Below are positions 50,147 to 58,020 of a DNA stretch of 64,000 nt, piece by piece. Every line of letters begins with the position of its first letter. Position 1 is the stretch's first letter. The stretch is from AR12 sp036265915 (GTDB lineage: Bacteria; Methylomirabilota; Methylomirabilia; Rokubacteriales; CSP1-6), in the NCBI GenBank assembly GCA_036265915.1, contig DATAOC010000046.1, forward strand, positions 1 through 64,000, written 5' to 3'. Under the pieces are notes generated by a model. That model was not told where the DNA came from. It did not search any database and saw only the letters and a list, made by a program, of their open reading frames with translations. Position numbers and translations under genes: made by a program.

Positions 50147-50829
50147 AGCTCGAGTGGCCGGCGCCGCGCACCCTGCTGACGGCGGCGCTCGGGATCGTCG
50201 TAATCGCGGCGCTCGCGCTCGGCGGCTGGTACTGGTGGGATCAGCAGCAGCGGCGCGTGGCGGCCGCGTACGCCGAGGCGATGACCCGCGCCTATGCCGC
50301 GCAGGCGCCGCAGGCACCGCTGGACGCGCGCGTCCGCGCCGCACAGGATCTCGAGAAGGTCATGGCGCAGTATCCGTCGGGCGCCGCCACCGCGGAGGCC
50401 GCCTACGAGCTCGGCAACCTCCGCTGGGCCGCGCAGCAGTATGCGTCGGCACGCGGCGCCTACGAAGTCGCGGTGGCGCGCGGCGGCAGCCCGACCGTGC
50501 GAACGCTCGCGCGCACGTCGATCGGCTACACCTGGGAGGCCGAGCGCAATTTTCCGAAAGCGGTCGACGCCTACGACGCCGTCGCCCGCGAGCTGCGCCC
50601 CAGGGACTTCCTCTACGAGCAATCGTTGATCGACCTCGCACGCGCGCAGGAGCTCGCCGGCCGCACGCCGGATGCCATCGCGACCTACCAGCGTGTGCTG
50701 AAGGAGCTCCCGGCCGCGCGCCGCGCGGATGAGATCCGCGCGCGACTCGCCACGCTGGGCGCGCCCGTGCCGGCCTCGACGCCGGGCGGACCGGCGCCCG
50801 CGCCGAGCTCGACACCGCCGAAGCGATGA
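50143..50829 (+). CDS. Membrane-anchored TPR protein
   Basis: A 228-residue protein with one membrane anchor (residues 12-32, ending WYWWD) and a periplasmic part made of TPR-like helix pairs ('AAYELGNLRWAAQQYASARGAY', 'ALARTSIGYTWEAERNFPKA', 'LIDLARAQELAGRTPDAIATY'). The tail is Pro/Ala/Ser-rich. The layout resembles YfgM/CcmI-type scaffolds. It overlaps bactofilin and the following regulator by 4 bases each, so it probably works with them in a cell-envelope or cytoskeleton function. Confidence 0.82.
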   Translation: MKLEWPAPRTLLTAALGIVVIAALALGGWYWWDQQQRRVAAAYAEAMTRAYAAQAPQAPLDARVRAAQDLEKVMAQYPSGAATAEAAYELGNLRWAAQQYASARGAYEVAVARGGSPTVRTLARTSIGYTWEAERNFPKAVDAYDAVARELRPRDFLYEQSLIDLARAQELAGRTPDAIATYQRVLKELPAARRADEIRARLATLGAPVPASTPGGPAPAPSSTPPKR

Positions 50830-51260
50830 CGCCCGACCGTCCGTTCGCGAACCTCACCGGGAGCAACGTGCTCGTGGTCGAGAACGATCGCGACTACCTC
50901 GAGCTGCTCATGACGCTTCTCACGCATTGCGGCGCACGCGTTGCGAGCGCGCGCACGGTGGCCGAGGCGCGGAACGCAGCATCGACCAGCGCTCCCGACG
51001 TCATCCTGTGCGACCTGCGCCTGGACGGAGATTTCGCGGTCGACTTCCTGACCTGGCTGCGCAAGCAGCCGCCGCCGCTGCGCGACGTGCCGGCCATCGC
51101 CATGACGGGGTTCTACGAGGACTTCCCGCGCGCGAAGGCGGCCAACGTCGCCTTCAAGGCATTCTTCCGCAAGCCCGTGAACCTCGAGCGGCTGTGCGAG
51201 ACCCTCTCGGCGCTTCGCCGTGGCGAGCCCGTGGGACACGAGATGGACCGGTACGACTAG
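50826..51260 (+). CDS. Receiver-only response regulator
   Basis: A 144-residue single-domain response regulator. Acidic pocket Glu19-Asn-Asp21, phospho-acceptor Asp63 ('VILCDLRLDG'), switch Thr94 and Lys116 ('FFRKPVN') are all in place. No output domain follows, so it acts by protein-protein contact (CheY/DivK-like). The 4-base overlap with the TPR protein places it in the bactofilin operon; a cognate kinase is not in the window. Confidence 0.9.
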   Translation: MTPDRPFANLTGSNVLVVENDRDYLELLMTLLTHCGARVASARTVAEARNAASTSAPDVILCDLRLDGDFAVDFLTWLRKQPPPLRDVPAIAMTGFYEDFPRAKAANVAFKAFFRKPVNLERLCETLSALRRGEPVGHEMDRYD

Positions 51261-51430
51261 TACTAATTAATAAGGATACAAGCGCCGCGGCGAGCGACGT
51301 GGTCGGGAACTATTCGGCGATCTCGATGGCGCCGGTCGCAAACCTTCCAGGCAGTACCCGCTCCACGACACGATTTCAAGGACTTACGGCCAGGTCCGAC
51401 CACGGCATACGCCTTGCTCACCAACGGGCC

Positions 51431-51949
51431 GTGCCGACGGATACGCCGCCTCGCGGATCGATCCTGATCGTCGACGACGAGCCCGCCGTCGCCGAGATGC
51501 TGCGGGACATCTTCGTGTCCCAGGGTTACGCCGTCGACGGCGCGCGGAACGGTGGTGACGCCGTCATGCTGGCGTCGCTGAGCCGGCCGGACGCCGTGAT
51601 CCTCGACATCAAGCTACCCGACACGACGGGCGCCGAAGTGCTCACGCGACTGCGCGAGCTGGACGACTCGATCGCCGTCGTCATGCTGAGCGGAAGCGAC
51701 GACGAGGACATGGCGCGCTCGCTGCTGAAGGCGGGAGCGATCGACTACATCCGCAAGCCGTTCAAGTTCGATCAGCTCACGCAGGCCGTCGGCCTCGCGG
51801 TCGAAGTCGGCAAGGGCCGCCCGCGCCGCGGCGTGGTCCTGCCGTTCCATCCCGATCGCCGTCGCCGCCACGCGCTGTCGACCGATCCCACGCCGGTCCA
51901 GCTCGCACCGCTCGCCGAAGTCCAGGCCGCTCAGCACCCACGCGCGTAA
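51431..51949 (+). CDS. Response regulator with Arg-rich C-terminal tail
   Basis: A 172-residue protein. The receiver domain (residues 9-128) has Asp15-Asp16, phospho-acceptor Asp59 ('VILDIKLPD'), Ser87 and Lys109 ('YIRKPF'). The tail of about 44 residues is Arg/Pro-rich ('GRPRRGVVLPFHPDRRRRH') and has no known output domain. GTG at 51431 is chosen because it lies next to the conserved domain; an in-frame ATG at 51326 would add 35 residues. It lies 170 bp after the preceding regulator, behind an AT-rich stretch. Confidence 0.85.
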   Translation: MPTDTPPRGSILIVDDEPAVAEMLRDIFVSQGYAVDGARNGGDAVMLASLSRPDAVILDIKLPDTTGAEVLTRLRELDDSIAVVMLSGSDDEDMARSLLKAGAIDYIRKPFKFDQLTQAVGLAVEVGKGRPRRGVVLPFHPDRRRRHALSTDPTPVQLAPLAEVQAAQHPRA

Positions 51950-51985
51950 CGCCGTTTCGCAGCCGACACCTGCGGAGCCGCTTCC

Positions 51986-52014
51986 TTGACTGCCGATAAG
52001 GCGCATTATGTAAA
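51986..52014 (+). promoter_or_regulatory. Plus-strand promoter-like sequence with no clear downstream gene
   Basis: TTGACT (51986-51991) and TGTAAA (52009-52014) are separated by 17 bp. The stretch to 52025 is AT-rich (TAAACTTACGCTTAC). Downstream lie only 100 bp before the convergent PaaA-like gene. A small RNA or an antisense transcript is possible. Confidence 0.35.
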
Positions 52015-52086
52015 CTTACGCTTACGGTCGTGCGAGCCGCGTCTCTCTAGGAGTGTCTGCGGTGAGCACGTGCGGCTTCCTCGCGC

Positions 52087-52115
52087 GTGCGGCGCGGCCC
52101 TGGGCGCCGCCGCAC
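52087..52115 (-). terminator. GC-rich hairpin after the PaaA-like gene
   Basis: GTGCGGCG (52087-52094) pairs perfectly with CGCCGCAC (52108-52115) around a 13-base loop, ending 3 bases past the PaaA-like stop. There is no U-tract on either strand, so it would be an imperfect intrinsic terminator or a 3'-end protecting stem for the minus-strand operon. Confidence 0.4.
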
Positions 52116-52118
52116 GAC

Positions 52119-52937
52119 CTACCCCGGGATCTGCGCTTCTTCCGGCAGCTGATCCCAGACCGGCTTCCAGGCCGGGACGTCGAGGCCGAACTTCTCGCAG
52201 AGTCCGGCCACTTCGCTCGCGAACGCCGCGCGCACCTCGTCGTTGTCACGGAGCTTGAGCTTGAGGGCTCGATAGCGTTGATTTTTTGGCGATCCGGGGC
52301 GGCCGAAGATGTTCATCGTGCGGATGTACCACTTGGCGAACGTGGTCTGGGCCTCGTCCTTGGTAGCCGGATCCGACGCCAGCTTCTTGACCCAGTACTC
52401 GCCGTGGCGGATATGGAACTTCTCCTCCTTGAAGATGCCCTCGATGGCGCGCACCCAGGGCCCGTAGGAGCAGTGGCGCACGTCCTCCAGCTGGTGTCCG
52501 GCGCCGCGGTCCATGCAGAAGTTGAAGAAGACGAAGTCCTGCCAGGTGTCGATCGGGTAATAGAAGATGTTGACGCGCTTGTCGGCGGTGATGCGCTGGG
52601 TGCCGATGTCGGCGTCCGGCTCGATCCGCATGGTGAAGGTCGCGTCGTGCTGCGCGACGTGGCGATCGACGTCGACGCCGAGATCGGCGAGCAGGCCGTA
52701 CATGACCGCGGCGTGACGGAGCTCGTCCTTCACGATCTGCGCGACGACGTGCTTTTCCTCCACGGTGGGCGCCTTGGTGATCCACGGCACGTAGCCGTAG
52801 CCACCGGCGAGCTCGGAGTCGGCCTGCATGGTCATCAGGTGCACGAGGTTGTCGCGGTACTCGGCGGTCATCTCATCGGCGGACTCCAGCCGGACCCCGC
52901 GCTCGATCTTCGCCATCATGTCCCGGTGCTCGGTCAT
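52119..52937 (-). CDS. PaaA-like phenylacetyl-CoA epoxidase-type diiron protein
   Basis: A 272-residue ferritin-fold protein of the phenylacetic acid catabolic (PaaA/PaaC) family. Carboxylate-diiron ligand motifs are visible: 'AQIVKDELRHAAVMYGLL' (ExxH near residues 72-75) and 'IFKEEKFHIRHGEYWVKKL' (ExxH near 168-171). It is shorter than E. coli PaaA (309). The gene is next to a phenylacetate-CoA ligase-like gene but paaB, C, D and E are absent, so it is probably a stand-alone relative acting on an aryl-CoA or other substrate. It ends the miaB-headed operon. Confidence 0.85.
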   Translation of the reverse strand: MTEHRDMMAKIERGVRLESADEMTAEYRDNLVHLMTMQADSELAGGYGYVPWITKAPTVEEKHVVAQIVKDELRHAAVMYGLLADLGVDVDRHVAQHDATFTMRIEPDADIGTQRITADKRVNIFYYPIDTWQDFVFFNFCMDRGAGHQLEDVRHCSYGPWVRAIEGIFKEEKFHIRHGEYWVKKLASDPATKDEAQTTFAKWYIRTMNIFGRPGSPKNQRYRALKLKLRDNDEVRAAFASEVAGLCEKFGLDVPAWKPVWDQLPEEAQIPG

Positions 52938-52973
52938 GGCAGGTGCCTCCTCGTCTCCAGCATACCCGCAGTC

Positions 52974-54269
52974 TCAGCCTTTCTCGACGACCCTGACCGC
53001 CTTGCCTTCGGAGCGCGGGACCGTGCGCGGCGCCATCAGCGTGAGCTCGATGGAGAGGCCGATGGCCCTGGACAGACGCTCGCCAACCCGCCGGCGCAGC
53101 TCCACCAGCGTGGGATGGCTGGCGTCGAAGCCGCCGCACGCCTCGACGACCGCCGCCGCCGGCTCCACCTGCACCTCGAGCCGAGCAAGCGTGGACGAGC
53201 GGTCGACCACGAGCTGGTAGTGCGGCACCAGCTCGTCGACGGCGAGCAGTGTCCCCTCGACCTCCGACGGATAGAGGTTCACGCCCTTGATGACCAGCAT
53301 GTCGTCCGAGCGGCCCTTGATGCGCGCCATGCGCGCGGTGGTGCGGCCGCAGCGGCACGGCGCATCGGTCAGCGTCGTGATGTCGCCGGTGCGGTAGCGA
53401 ATCATCGGCATCGCGCGCTTCGTCAGCGTCGTGAGCACCAGCTCACCCTCGGCGCCCGCGGGCAGGACGGAGCCCGTGCGCGGGTCGACGATCTCCGGCA
53501 GAAAGTGGTCGTCGGCGATGTGCAGGCCATCGCGCGCCTCGCACTCACCCGCCACGCCCGGCCCGATGATCTCCGAGAGGCCGTAGACGTCGTACGCGGG
53601 ACAGCCGAACGCGCGCTCCAGCGCCCCGCGCATGCCTTCGGTCCACGGCTCCGCGCCGTACATGGCGTAGCGCAGTCCGAGGCGACGTCCGTCGCCGCCC
53701 TGCGCTTCGAGCGTCTCGGCGATGTGCAGCGCAAAGGAAGGCGTGGCGCAGAGGCCGGCCGGCCGGAAGTCCTGGAGCAGGAGGATGTGGCGCGCCGTAT
53801 TGCCAGACGACGCGGGCACGACGGTCATGCCCAGGCGCTCGGCGCCGTCGTGGAAGCCGAGCCCACCGGTGAAGAGGCCGTAGCCGAAGGCGACGTGCAG
53901 CGTGTCGCCGGCGCGGCAACCGGCGGCGGCCATCGCGCGGGCCATCACTTCCCGCCAGACATCGAGGTCACCGGCGGTGTAGCCAACGACGGTCGGCTTG
54001 CCCTTCGTGCCGGAGGACGCATGCAGCCGCGCCAGCTCTCCGCGGGGGACGGCGAACAGGCCGAAGGGATAGTGCTCGCGCAAATCGCTCTTGCGCATGG
54101 TCGGCAGGTCGGCGAGGTCGTCCAGCGTGCGCACACGCCTGGATGCGAGTCGCTCGCGGTGAAAGGCGACGCGCTCCACTGCCCAGGCGACGGCTCCCTG
54201 CAGCCGCTCGAGCTGCAGAGCTTCGCGCGCGCCGCGCCCCAGGGTCTCGACCGCCGCGGGCGCCGTCAC
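52974..54269 (-). CDS. Phenylacetate-CoA ligase-like AMP-forming enzyme
   Basis: A 431-residue adenylate-forming enzyme of the PaaK type. 'LHASSGTKGKPTVVGYTAGD' (near residues 83-102) is the ATP-phosphate loop (SSGTTGKPT with Lys for Thr). 'YDVYGLSEIIGPGVAGEC' (near 223-240) and 'MIRYRTGDITTL' (near 289) are the core motifs. The C-terminal lid holds 'GRSDDMLVIKGVNLYPSEVE' (near 317-336), typical of PaaK. It activates an aromatic acid to its CoA thioester. It overlaps the small upstream gene by 4 bases and precedes the PaaA-like gene. Confidence 0.92.
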   Translation of the reverse strand: MTAPAAVETLGRGAREALQLERLQGAVAWAVERVAFHRERLASRRVRTLDDLADLPTMRKSDLREHYPFGLFAVPRGELARLHASSGTKGKPTVVGYTAGDLDVWREVMARAMAAAGCRAGDTLHVAFGYGLFTGGLGFHDGAERLGMTVVPASSGNTARHILLLQDFRPAGLCATPSFALHIAETLEAQGGDGRRLGLRYAMYGAEPWTEGMRGALERAFGCPAYDVYGLSEIIGPGVAGECEARDGLHIADDHFLPEIVDPRTGSVLPAGAEGELVLTTLTKRAMPMIRYRTGDITTLTDAPCRCGRTTARMARIKGRSDDMLVIKGVNLYPSEVEGTLLAVDELVPHYQLVVDRSSTLARLEVQVEPAAAVVEACGGFDASHPTLVELRRRVGERLSRAIGLSIELTLMAPRTVPRSEGKAVRVVEKG

Positions 54270-54571
54270 GGCCGGCGCGGGGGGCGCGGGAACTGCTGGT
54301 CGACGACGCGCTGATCGCGCAGGCCGACTGCCTCGCGCTGGATGAGCAGCGCCAGCCGGGCGGCGTCGGCCGCCCGCCAGGCGCGCGCGTACTCGGTCGC
54401 CAGCCGCTCGCGCGCCTCGTCGTCGCTCGCCGCGCGCCAGGCGGCACGCACGGCGGTCACCTCGGCCAGCGCCAGCTCCAGCCGCTCGCCCGCGCGGCCG
54501 AGAGCCGCCGCCTTCTCGCGGACGATCTCCTCGTTGATTCGCTCGTGCGCCTCGCTCGTGCGACGGCTCAT
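54266..54571 (-). CDS. Small coiled-coil hypothetical protein
   Basis: A 101-residue protein, nearly all helix and rich in Ala, Arg and Glu. 'EEIVREKAAALGRAGERLEL' and 'ERLATEYARAWRAADAARLA' make a likely antiparallel coiled coil (residues 10-85), followed by a short basic Pro-rich tail. No family recognised. The last 4 bases overlap the ligase start (ATGA), indicating a real gene within the operon. Confidence 0.6.
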   Translation of the reverse strand: MSRRTSEAHERINEEIVREKAAALGRAGERLELALAEVTAVRAAWRAASDDEARERLATEYARAWRAADAARLALLIQREAVGLRDQRVVDQQFPRPPRRP

Positions 54572-54578
54572 GGCGCCA

Positions 54579-54827
54579 TCACTCGACCGAGACGGACGCC
54601 ACGAGCCAGTGCTGGCGCTCCAGGAACTTCACGACCGTATCGATGGTGCGCGCCTCGGTGCCGGCGTCGAGGCTGATGAGGTCGGGACGGATGTGGCGGA
54701 CGTCCGGATAGCTGACGAGTACCTTGCGCAGCGTCCGCGCACGCGGATCCGCCGCCAGGAGACCCGGCCCGTCCGGCGCCGCGAACTCCTTTCGGCATTG
54801 CACGCGGATCGTCCGCGCCTGCGTCAC
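54579..54827 (-). CDS. Small hypothetical protein (82 aa)
   Basis: An 82-residue protein. The GTG start at 54827 overlaps the stop of the glycosyltransferase (GTGA). Text such as 'TIRVQCRKEFAAPDGPGLLA', 'LRKVLVSYPDVRHIRPDLI' and 'FLERQHWLVASVSVE' suggests alternating strands and helices, but I do not recognise the family. Its position, 7 bp before the coiled-coil protein, fits the minus-strand operon. Longer readings of this frame cover the glycosyltransferase antiphase and are not real. Confidence 0.55.
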   Translation of the reverse strand: MTQARTIRVQCRKEFAAPDGPGLLAADPRARTLRKVLVSYPDVRHIRPDLISLDAGTEARTIDTVVKFLERQHWLVASVSVE

Positions 54828-55978
54828 CTGGGCCGTCCGCGGTCGAGGGCCTCGGCGTAGACGTCCAGCGTGCGATCGATCTGCAGGCGGACATCGAACT
54901 CGCGCTCGGCGATGTCGCGCGCGCGGAGCGCCATGGCGGCGCGGCGCTCGCCGTCGAGGAGCAGGCCGATGGCGGCTTCTGCGAGCGACGTCGGCTCGCC
55001 CTTGGTCAGGAGCCCGCTGACGCCGTCGCGCACCACCTCGTCGCAGCCCGACGCCGCCACCGCGACCGCCGGCAACGCGCATGCGGCCGCCTCCGCGAGC
55101 ACGAGCCCCTGGGTCTCGGTCTCCGAGGCGAAGACGAACAGGTCGGCGGCCTGATAGCACACGGGCAACGCCTCGTGCGCGCGCACGCCGAGGAAGGTGA
55201 CGCGATCCGCGGCCGCGAGGCGGCCGGCCAGACGCCGCAGCGCCTCGGCCTCCTTGCCGTGGCCGACCATCAGCAACCGGGCCCGGGGGACGGTGGATGC
55301 GACGCGGTCGAAGGCGAGCAGGACGCGATCGACCGACTTCTCGCGGTCGAGGCGGCCCACGTAGAGCAGCAGCGGATCGGTGGCCGGCAGCAGCAGCGCC
55401 CGCCGCGCCGCCGCCCGATCGCCGGGCCGGAAGCGCGCGAGATCGACGCCGGTCGGCACCACCGTCACCGGCGAGCCGACGCCGCGCCGCAGCAGCTCGT
55501 CGCGCACCACGGCCGACGGCGCGATCACCGCGCTCGCACGCGCCGCGAACCGCGTGCTCAGGCCGGTGGCCGCCGCCTCCACGAGCGCGCGGGTGAGCGG
55601 CACGTAGTGCGCGTACTTCTCGTACCGCGTGTGATACGTGAACACGAGCGGGCGGCCGCTGCGCCGCGCGAGCCGACCGGCGGCGGGGCCGAGCAGGAAC
55701 GGATGGTGCGCGTGGAACACGTCGACGTCCAGCGCGCGCACGCGCGCCGTCATGGCCGGTGAAAACGGCACCGCGAGCGGGAACTCCGGGTACGTGGCGG
55801 CCGGAATCGAGGGATATCGAAGCACGTGCGGCGCGCCGTCGGGGGCGCCGGGAAAGCGGGGCGCGATGACCCACGCCTCGTGGCCGCGACCCTCGAGACC
55901 CCGACGGAGCGTCTCCACCGACACGGTGACGCCGCCGCAGAACGGCAGGTAGTTGTTGGTGAACAGCGCGATCCGCAC
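54824..55978 (-). CDS. Glycosyltransferase family 4
   Basis: A 384-residue GT-B glycosyltransferase. The acceptor domain begins 'RIALFTNNYLPFCGGVTVSV' (residues 2-21) with 'VDVFHAHHPFLLG' and 'FTYHTRYEKYAHYVP'. The donor domain has 'LLYVGRLDREKSVDRVL' (near 208), 'VTFLGVRAHEALPVCYQAAD' (near 270) and 'FASETETQGLVLAEA' (near 296-310, E-x7-E nucleotide-sugar motif). Relatives glycosylate lipids or polysaccharide precursors at the membrane. GTG at 55978 starts directly at the first beta strand. Confidence 0.92.
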   Translation of the reverse strand: MRIALFTNNYLPFCGGVTVSVETLRRGLEGRGHEAWVIAPRFPGAPDGAPHVLRYPSIPAATYPEFPLAVPFSPAMTARVRALDVDVFHAHHPFLLGPAAGRLARRSGRPLVFTYHTRYEKYAHYVPLTRALVEAAATGLSTRFAARASAVIAPSAVVRDELLRRGVGSPVTVVPTGVDLARFRPGDRAAARRALLLPATDPLLLYVGRLDREKSVDRVLLAFDRVASTVPRARLLMVGHGKEAEALRRLAGRLAAADRVTFLGVRAHEALPVCYQAADLFVFASETETQGLVLAEAAACALPAVAVAASGCDEVVRDGVSGLLTKGEPTSLAEAAIGLLLDGERRAAMALRARDIAEREFDVRLQIDRTLDVYAEALDRGRPR

Positions 55979-55988
55979 GGGCCGCTCG

Positions 55989-56492
55989 TCAGGCCTTGTT
56001 GTACTTCTCGAAATCCTCCGGCTTGATGTTCTGCAGCCACTCGCGCAGCTGCTCCGGATCGTCGGGCTTGACGGGCTCCGCTTCCTTGGCGACCTCCATC
56101 TTCCCCGCCTTCGGGAAGACTTCCTCCTCGACGTAGATCGGCGCCGCCACACGCAGGGCGAGCGCGATGGCGTCCGACGGCCGCGAGTCGACCGTGTACT
56201 CGGCGTCGCCGAGCTTCAGGTGGAGCACGGCGAAGAACGTGTTCTCCTTGAGGTCGGTGACCACGATCTTCACGACCTGCGCCTCGAGCGACTCGAGGAT
56301 GTTCTTGATCAGATCGTGCGTCATCGGCCGCGGGGTGGCGATCTTCTCCAGCTCGAGCGCGATGGCGTTGGCCTCGAAGATGCCGACCCAGATGGGCAGC
56401 GATCGCTTGTCCTCTTCATCTCTCAAGATGATGATCGGCATGTTGGAGACGGGATCGAGGGCGAGCCCGCGCACCTTCATCTCGACGAGCAT
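55989..56492 (-). CDS. Bifunctional nuclease family (BFN/DUF151) protein
   Basis: A 167-residue protein. The core 'VRGLALDPVSNMPIIILRDE' (residues 7-26), 'LPIWVGIFEANAIALELE' (32-49) and 'VDSRPSDAIALALRVAAPIY' (100-119) are the hallmarks of the DUF151/bifunctional nuclease family. The C-terminal 45 residues are a charged tail ('EQLREWLQNIKPEDFEKYNK'). GGAGGAGG lies within the miaB 3' end and the ATG overlaps miaB by 16 bases. The family's bacterial role is not well settled; plant homologues show nuclease activity. Confidence 0.92.
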   Translation of the reverse strand: MLVEMKVRGLALDPVSNMPIIILRDEEDKRSLPIWVGIFEANAIALELEKIATPRPMTHDLIKNILESLEAQVVKIVVTDLKENTFFAVLHLKLGDAEYTVDSRPSDAIALALRVAAPIYVEEEVFPKAGKMEVAKEAEPVKPDDPEQLREWLQNIKPEDFEKYNKA

Positions 56493-57820
56493 ACGGCCTC
56501 CTCCGGCACTGTCGTCAGCGTCGCGCGCAGGCTGTGCGGCAGCGCCTCGGCCACACGGACGGTGACGACGTCTCCCACCGCCACCCGAGCGCCGCCGTCG
56601 AAGTTCACCACGCGGTTGCATCGCGTCCGTCCCGCCAGCTCGCCGGCGTTGCGCCGGGACACCCCGTCCACGAGCACCTCGACCGTCGTGCCTGCCAGCC
56701 GCGCGTTGCGAGCCGCGGTGACGCGGGTGACCACCGCGAGCAGCCGCGCGTTGCGCTCCGCCTTCACGTCCTCGCCGATCTGCGCGGGCATGACGGCGGC
56801 CGGCGTCCCGGGCCGGCGAGAGTAGCGGAAGGCGAAGACGTTGTCGTACTGCACGCGCTCGACCATCTCGAGCGTGGCCGCGAAGTCCGCTTCCGTCTCG
56901 CCGGGGAAGCCGACGATCAGGTCGGTGGACAGCGCGATGTCCGGCACCGCGTCGCGGAGGGCCGCGATCAGGTCGAGGTACTGCGCGCGCGTGTAGCCGC
57001 GGTTCATCCGGTCGAGGACCGCGTCCGAGCCCGACTGCAGCGGCAGATGGAACCATTCGCAGACTTTCGGCACGTCGCGCATGGCCGCGATGAGCTTGGG
57101 CGTCAGATTGTACGGGTTCGAGGTGGTGAAGCGGATGCGGGCGAGGTCGTCCACGTCGTTCACGCGGCGGAAGAGCTCCGCCAGATCGGTGGGCGGCGTG
57201 AGATCGCGGCCATAGGCGTTCACCGTCTGGCCGAGCAGCGTCACCTCGCGGCAGCCCTCGGCCACCAGCCCGCGCACCTCGTCCACGACGGCGTCCGGTG
57301 GATGGCTGCGCTCGCGTCCGCGGGTACGCGGCACCACGCAGAAGGTGCAATGCTTCTCGCAGCCTTCCATCACCGTCACGTACGCCTTCAGGCGGCTCGC
57401 CGACGGCGGCCGGGCGGTGATCTTGACCAGCGGCGCCTCGCCGGTCTCGAGCACCGGACGCCGCTCGCGGCGCGCGCGCTCCACGAGCTCGGCCACGCGC
57501 GCCACCGCCGGCGAGCCGAACACGAGATCGACGTACGGCGCGCGCTTCTGAACGATCCCCTGCTGGAGCTGAGCCATGCACCCCATCACACCGAGCACCA
57601 GCTCGGGCCGGCGCGCCTTGAGCGCGCGAAGCTCACCAAGCTTGGAGAAGACCTTGTCCTCGGCCTTCTCCCGGATGGCGCACGTGTTGACGAGAATGAG
57701 GTCGGCGTCCGCCTCGCTGTCGGTGAGCTCATAGCGATGCTCACGGAGCAGGCCCGCGACCCGCTCGGAGTCGTATTCGTTCATCTGGCAGCCATAGGTG
57801 ATGACGTGTAGCTTCGCCAT
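56477..57820 (-). CDS. miaB: tRNA-2-methylthio-N6-dimethylallyladenosine synthase
   Basis: A 447-residue radical-SAM methylthiotransferase. The auxiliary iron-sulfur cluster ligands are Cys11, Cys47 and Cys81, and the radical-SAM cluster uses Cys154, Cys158 and Cys161 (C-x3-C-x2-C). A C-terminal TRAM RNA-binding domain (about 375-447) is present. It adds a methylthio group to i6A37 of tRNAs. Start at 57820 fits the canonical 'KLHVITYGCQMNEYDSE' opening. It heads the minus-strand operon of seven genes. Confidence 0.96.
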   Translation of the reverse strand: MAKLHVITYGCQMNEYDSERVAGLLREHRYELTDSEADADLILVNTCAIREKAEDKVFSKLGELRALKARRPELVLGVMGCMAQLQQGIVQKRAPYVDLVFGSPAVARVAELVERARRERRPVLETGEAPLVKITARPPSASRLKAYVTVMEGCEKHCTFCVVPRTRGRERSHPPDAVVDEVRGLVAEGCREVTLLGQTVNAYGRDLTPPTDLAELFRRVNDVDDLARIRFTTSNPYNLTPKLIAAMRDVPKVCEWFHLPLQSGSDAVLDRMNRGYTRAQYLDLIAALRDAVPDIALSTDLIVGFPGETEADFAATLEMVERVQYDNVFAFRYSRRPGTPAAVMPAQIGEDVKAERNARLLAVVTRVTAARNARLAGTTVEVLVDGVSRRNAGELAGRTRCNRVVNFDGGARVAVGDVVTVRVAEALPHSLRATLTTVPEEAVCSSR

Positions 57821-57855
57821 GCTGATCCGATAAATCAGGGATTTACGTTGTGTTG

Positions 57856-57884
57856 ACCGTAGCATCCACCCCGAACGAAGTCAA
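57856..57884 (-). promoter_or_regulatory. Putative sigma-70 promoter of the miaB operon
   Basis: On the minus strand TTGACT (57884-57879) and TACGGT (57861-57856) are separated by 17 bp. They lie 35 bp upstream of the miaB ATG. No strong ribosome site is present, only GGATCAGC before the ATG. Confidence 0.45.
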
Positions 57885-57984
57885 ACAAACGCACGCCGCC
57901 GCGACCGGAAATCGTTCGCTGACGCATGCCGCGCGGACCGCCAGCGGCCTTGTGAAACGGCGTTTCGGGCGCGCGGTGGGAAGC

Positions 57985-58016
57985 ATCGGGGAGAGCGGCG
58001 CCCCGCTCTCCCCGAT
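57985..58016 (-). terminator. Perfect 14-bp stem hairpin after fbp
   Basis: ATCGGGGAGAGCGG (57985-57998) and CCGCTCTCCCCGAT (58003-58016) are exact reverse complements around the loop CGCC. The hairpin begins 4 bases past the fructose bisphosphatase stop. In the minus direction it is followed by GCTTCCC, with few U residues, so termination may be only partly Rho-independent. Confidence 0.7.
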
Positions 58017-58020
58017 CTCG

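Noticed and set aside
51986..52258. A 90-codon plus-strand protein after the second response regulator
   Set aside because: It overlaps the end of the PaaA-like gene in antisense and shows only Arg/Pro/Ala-rich shadow sequence.
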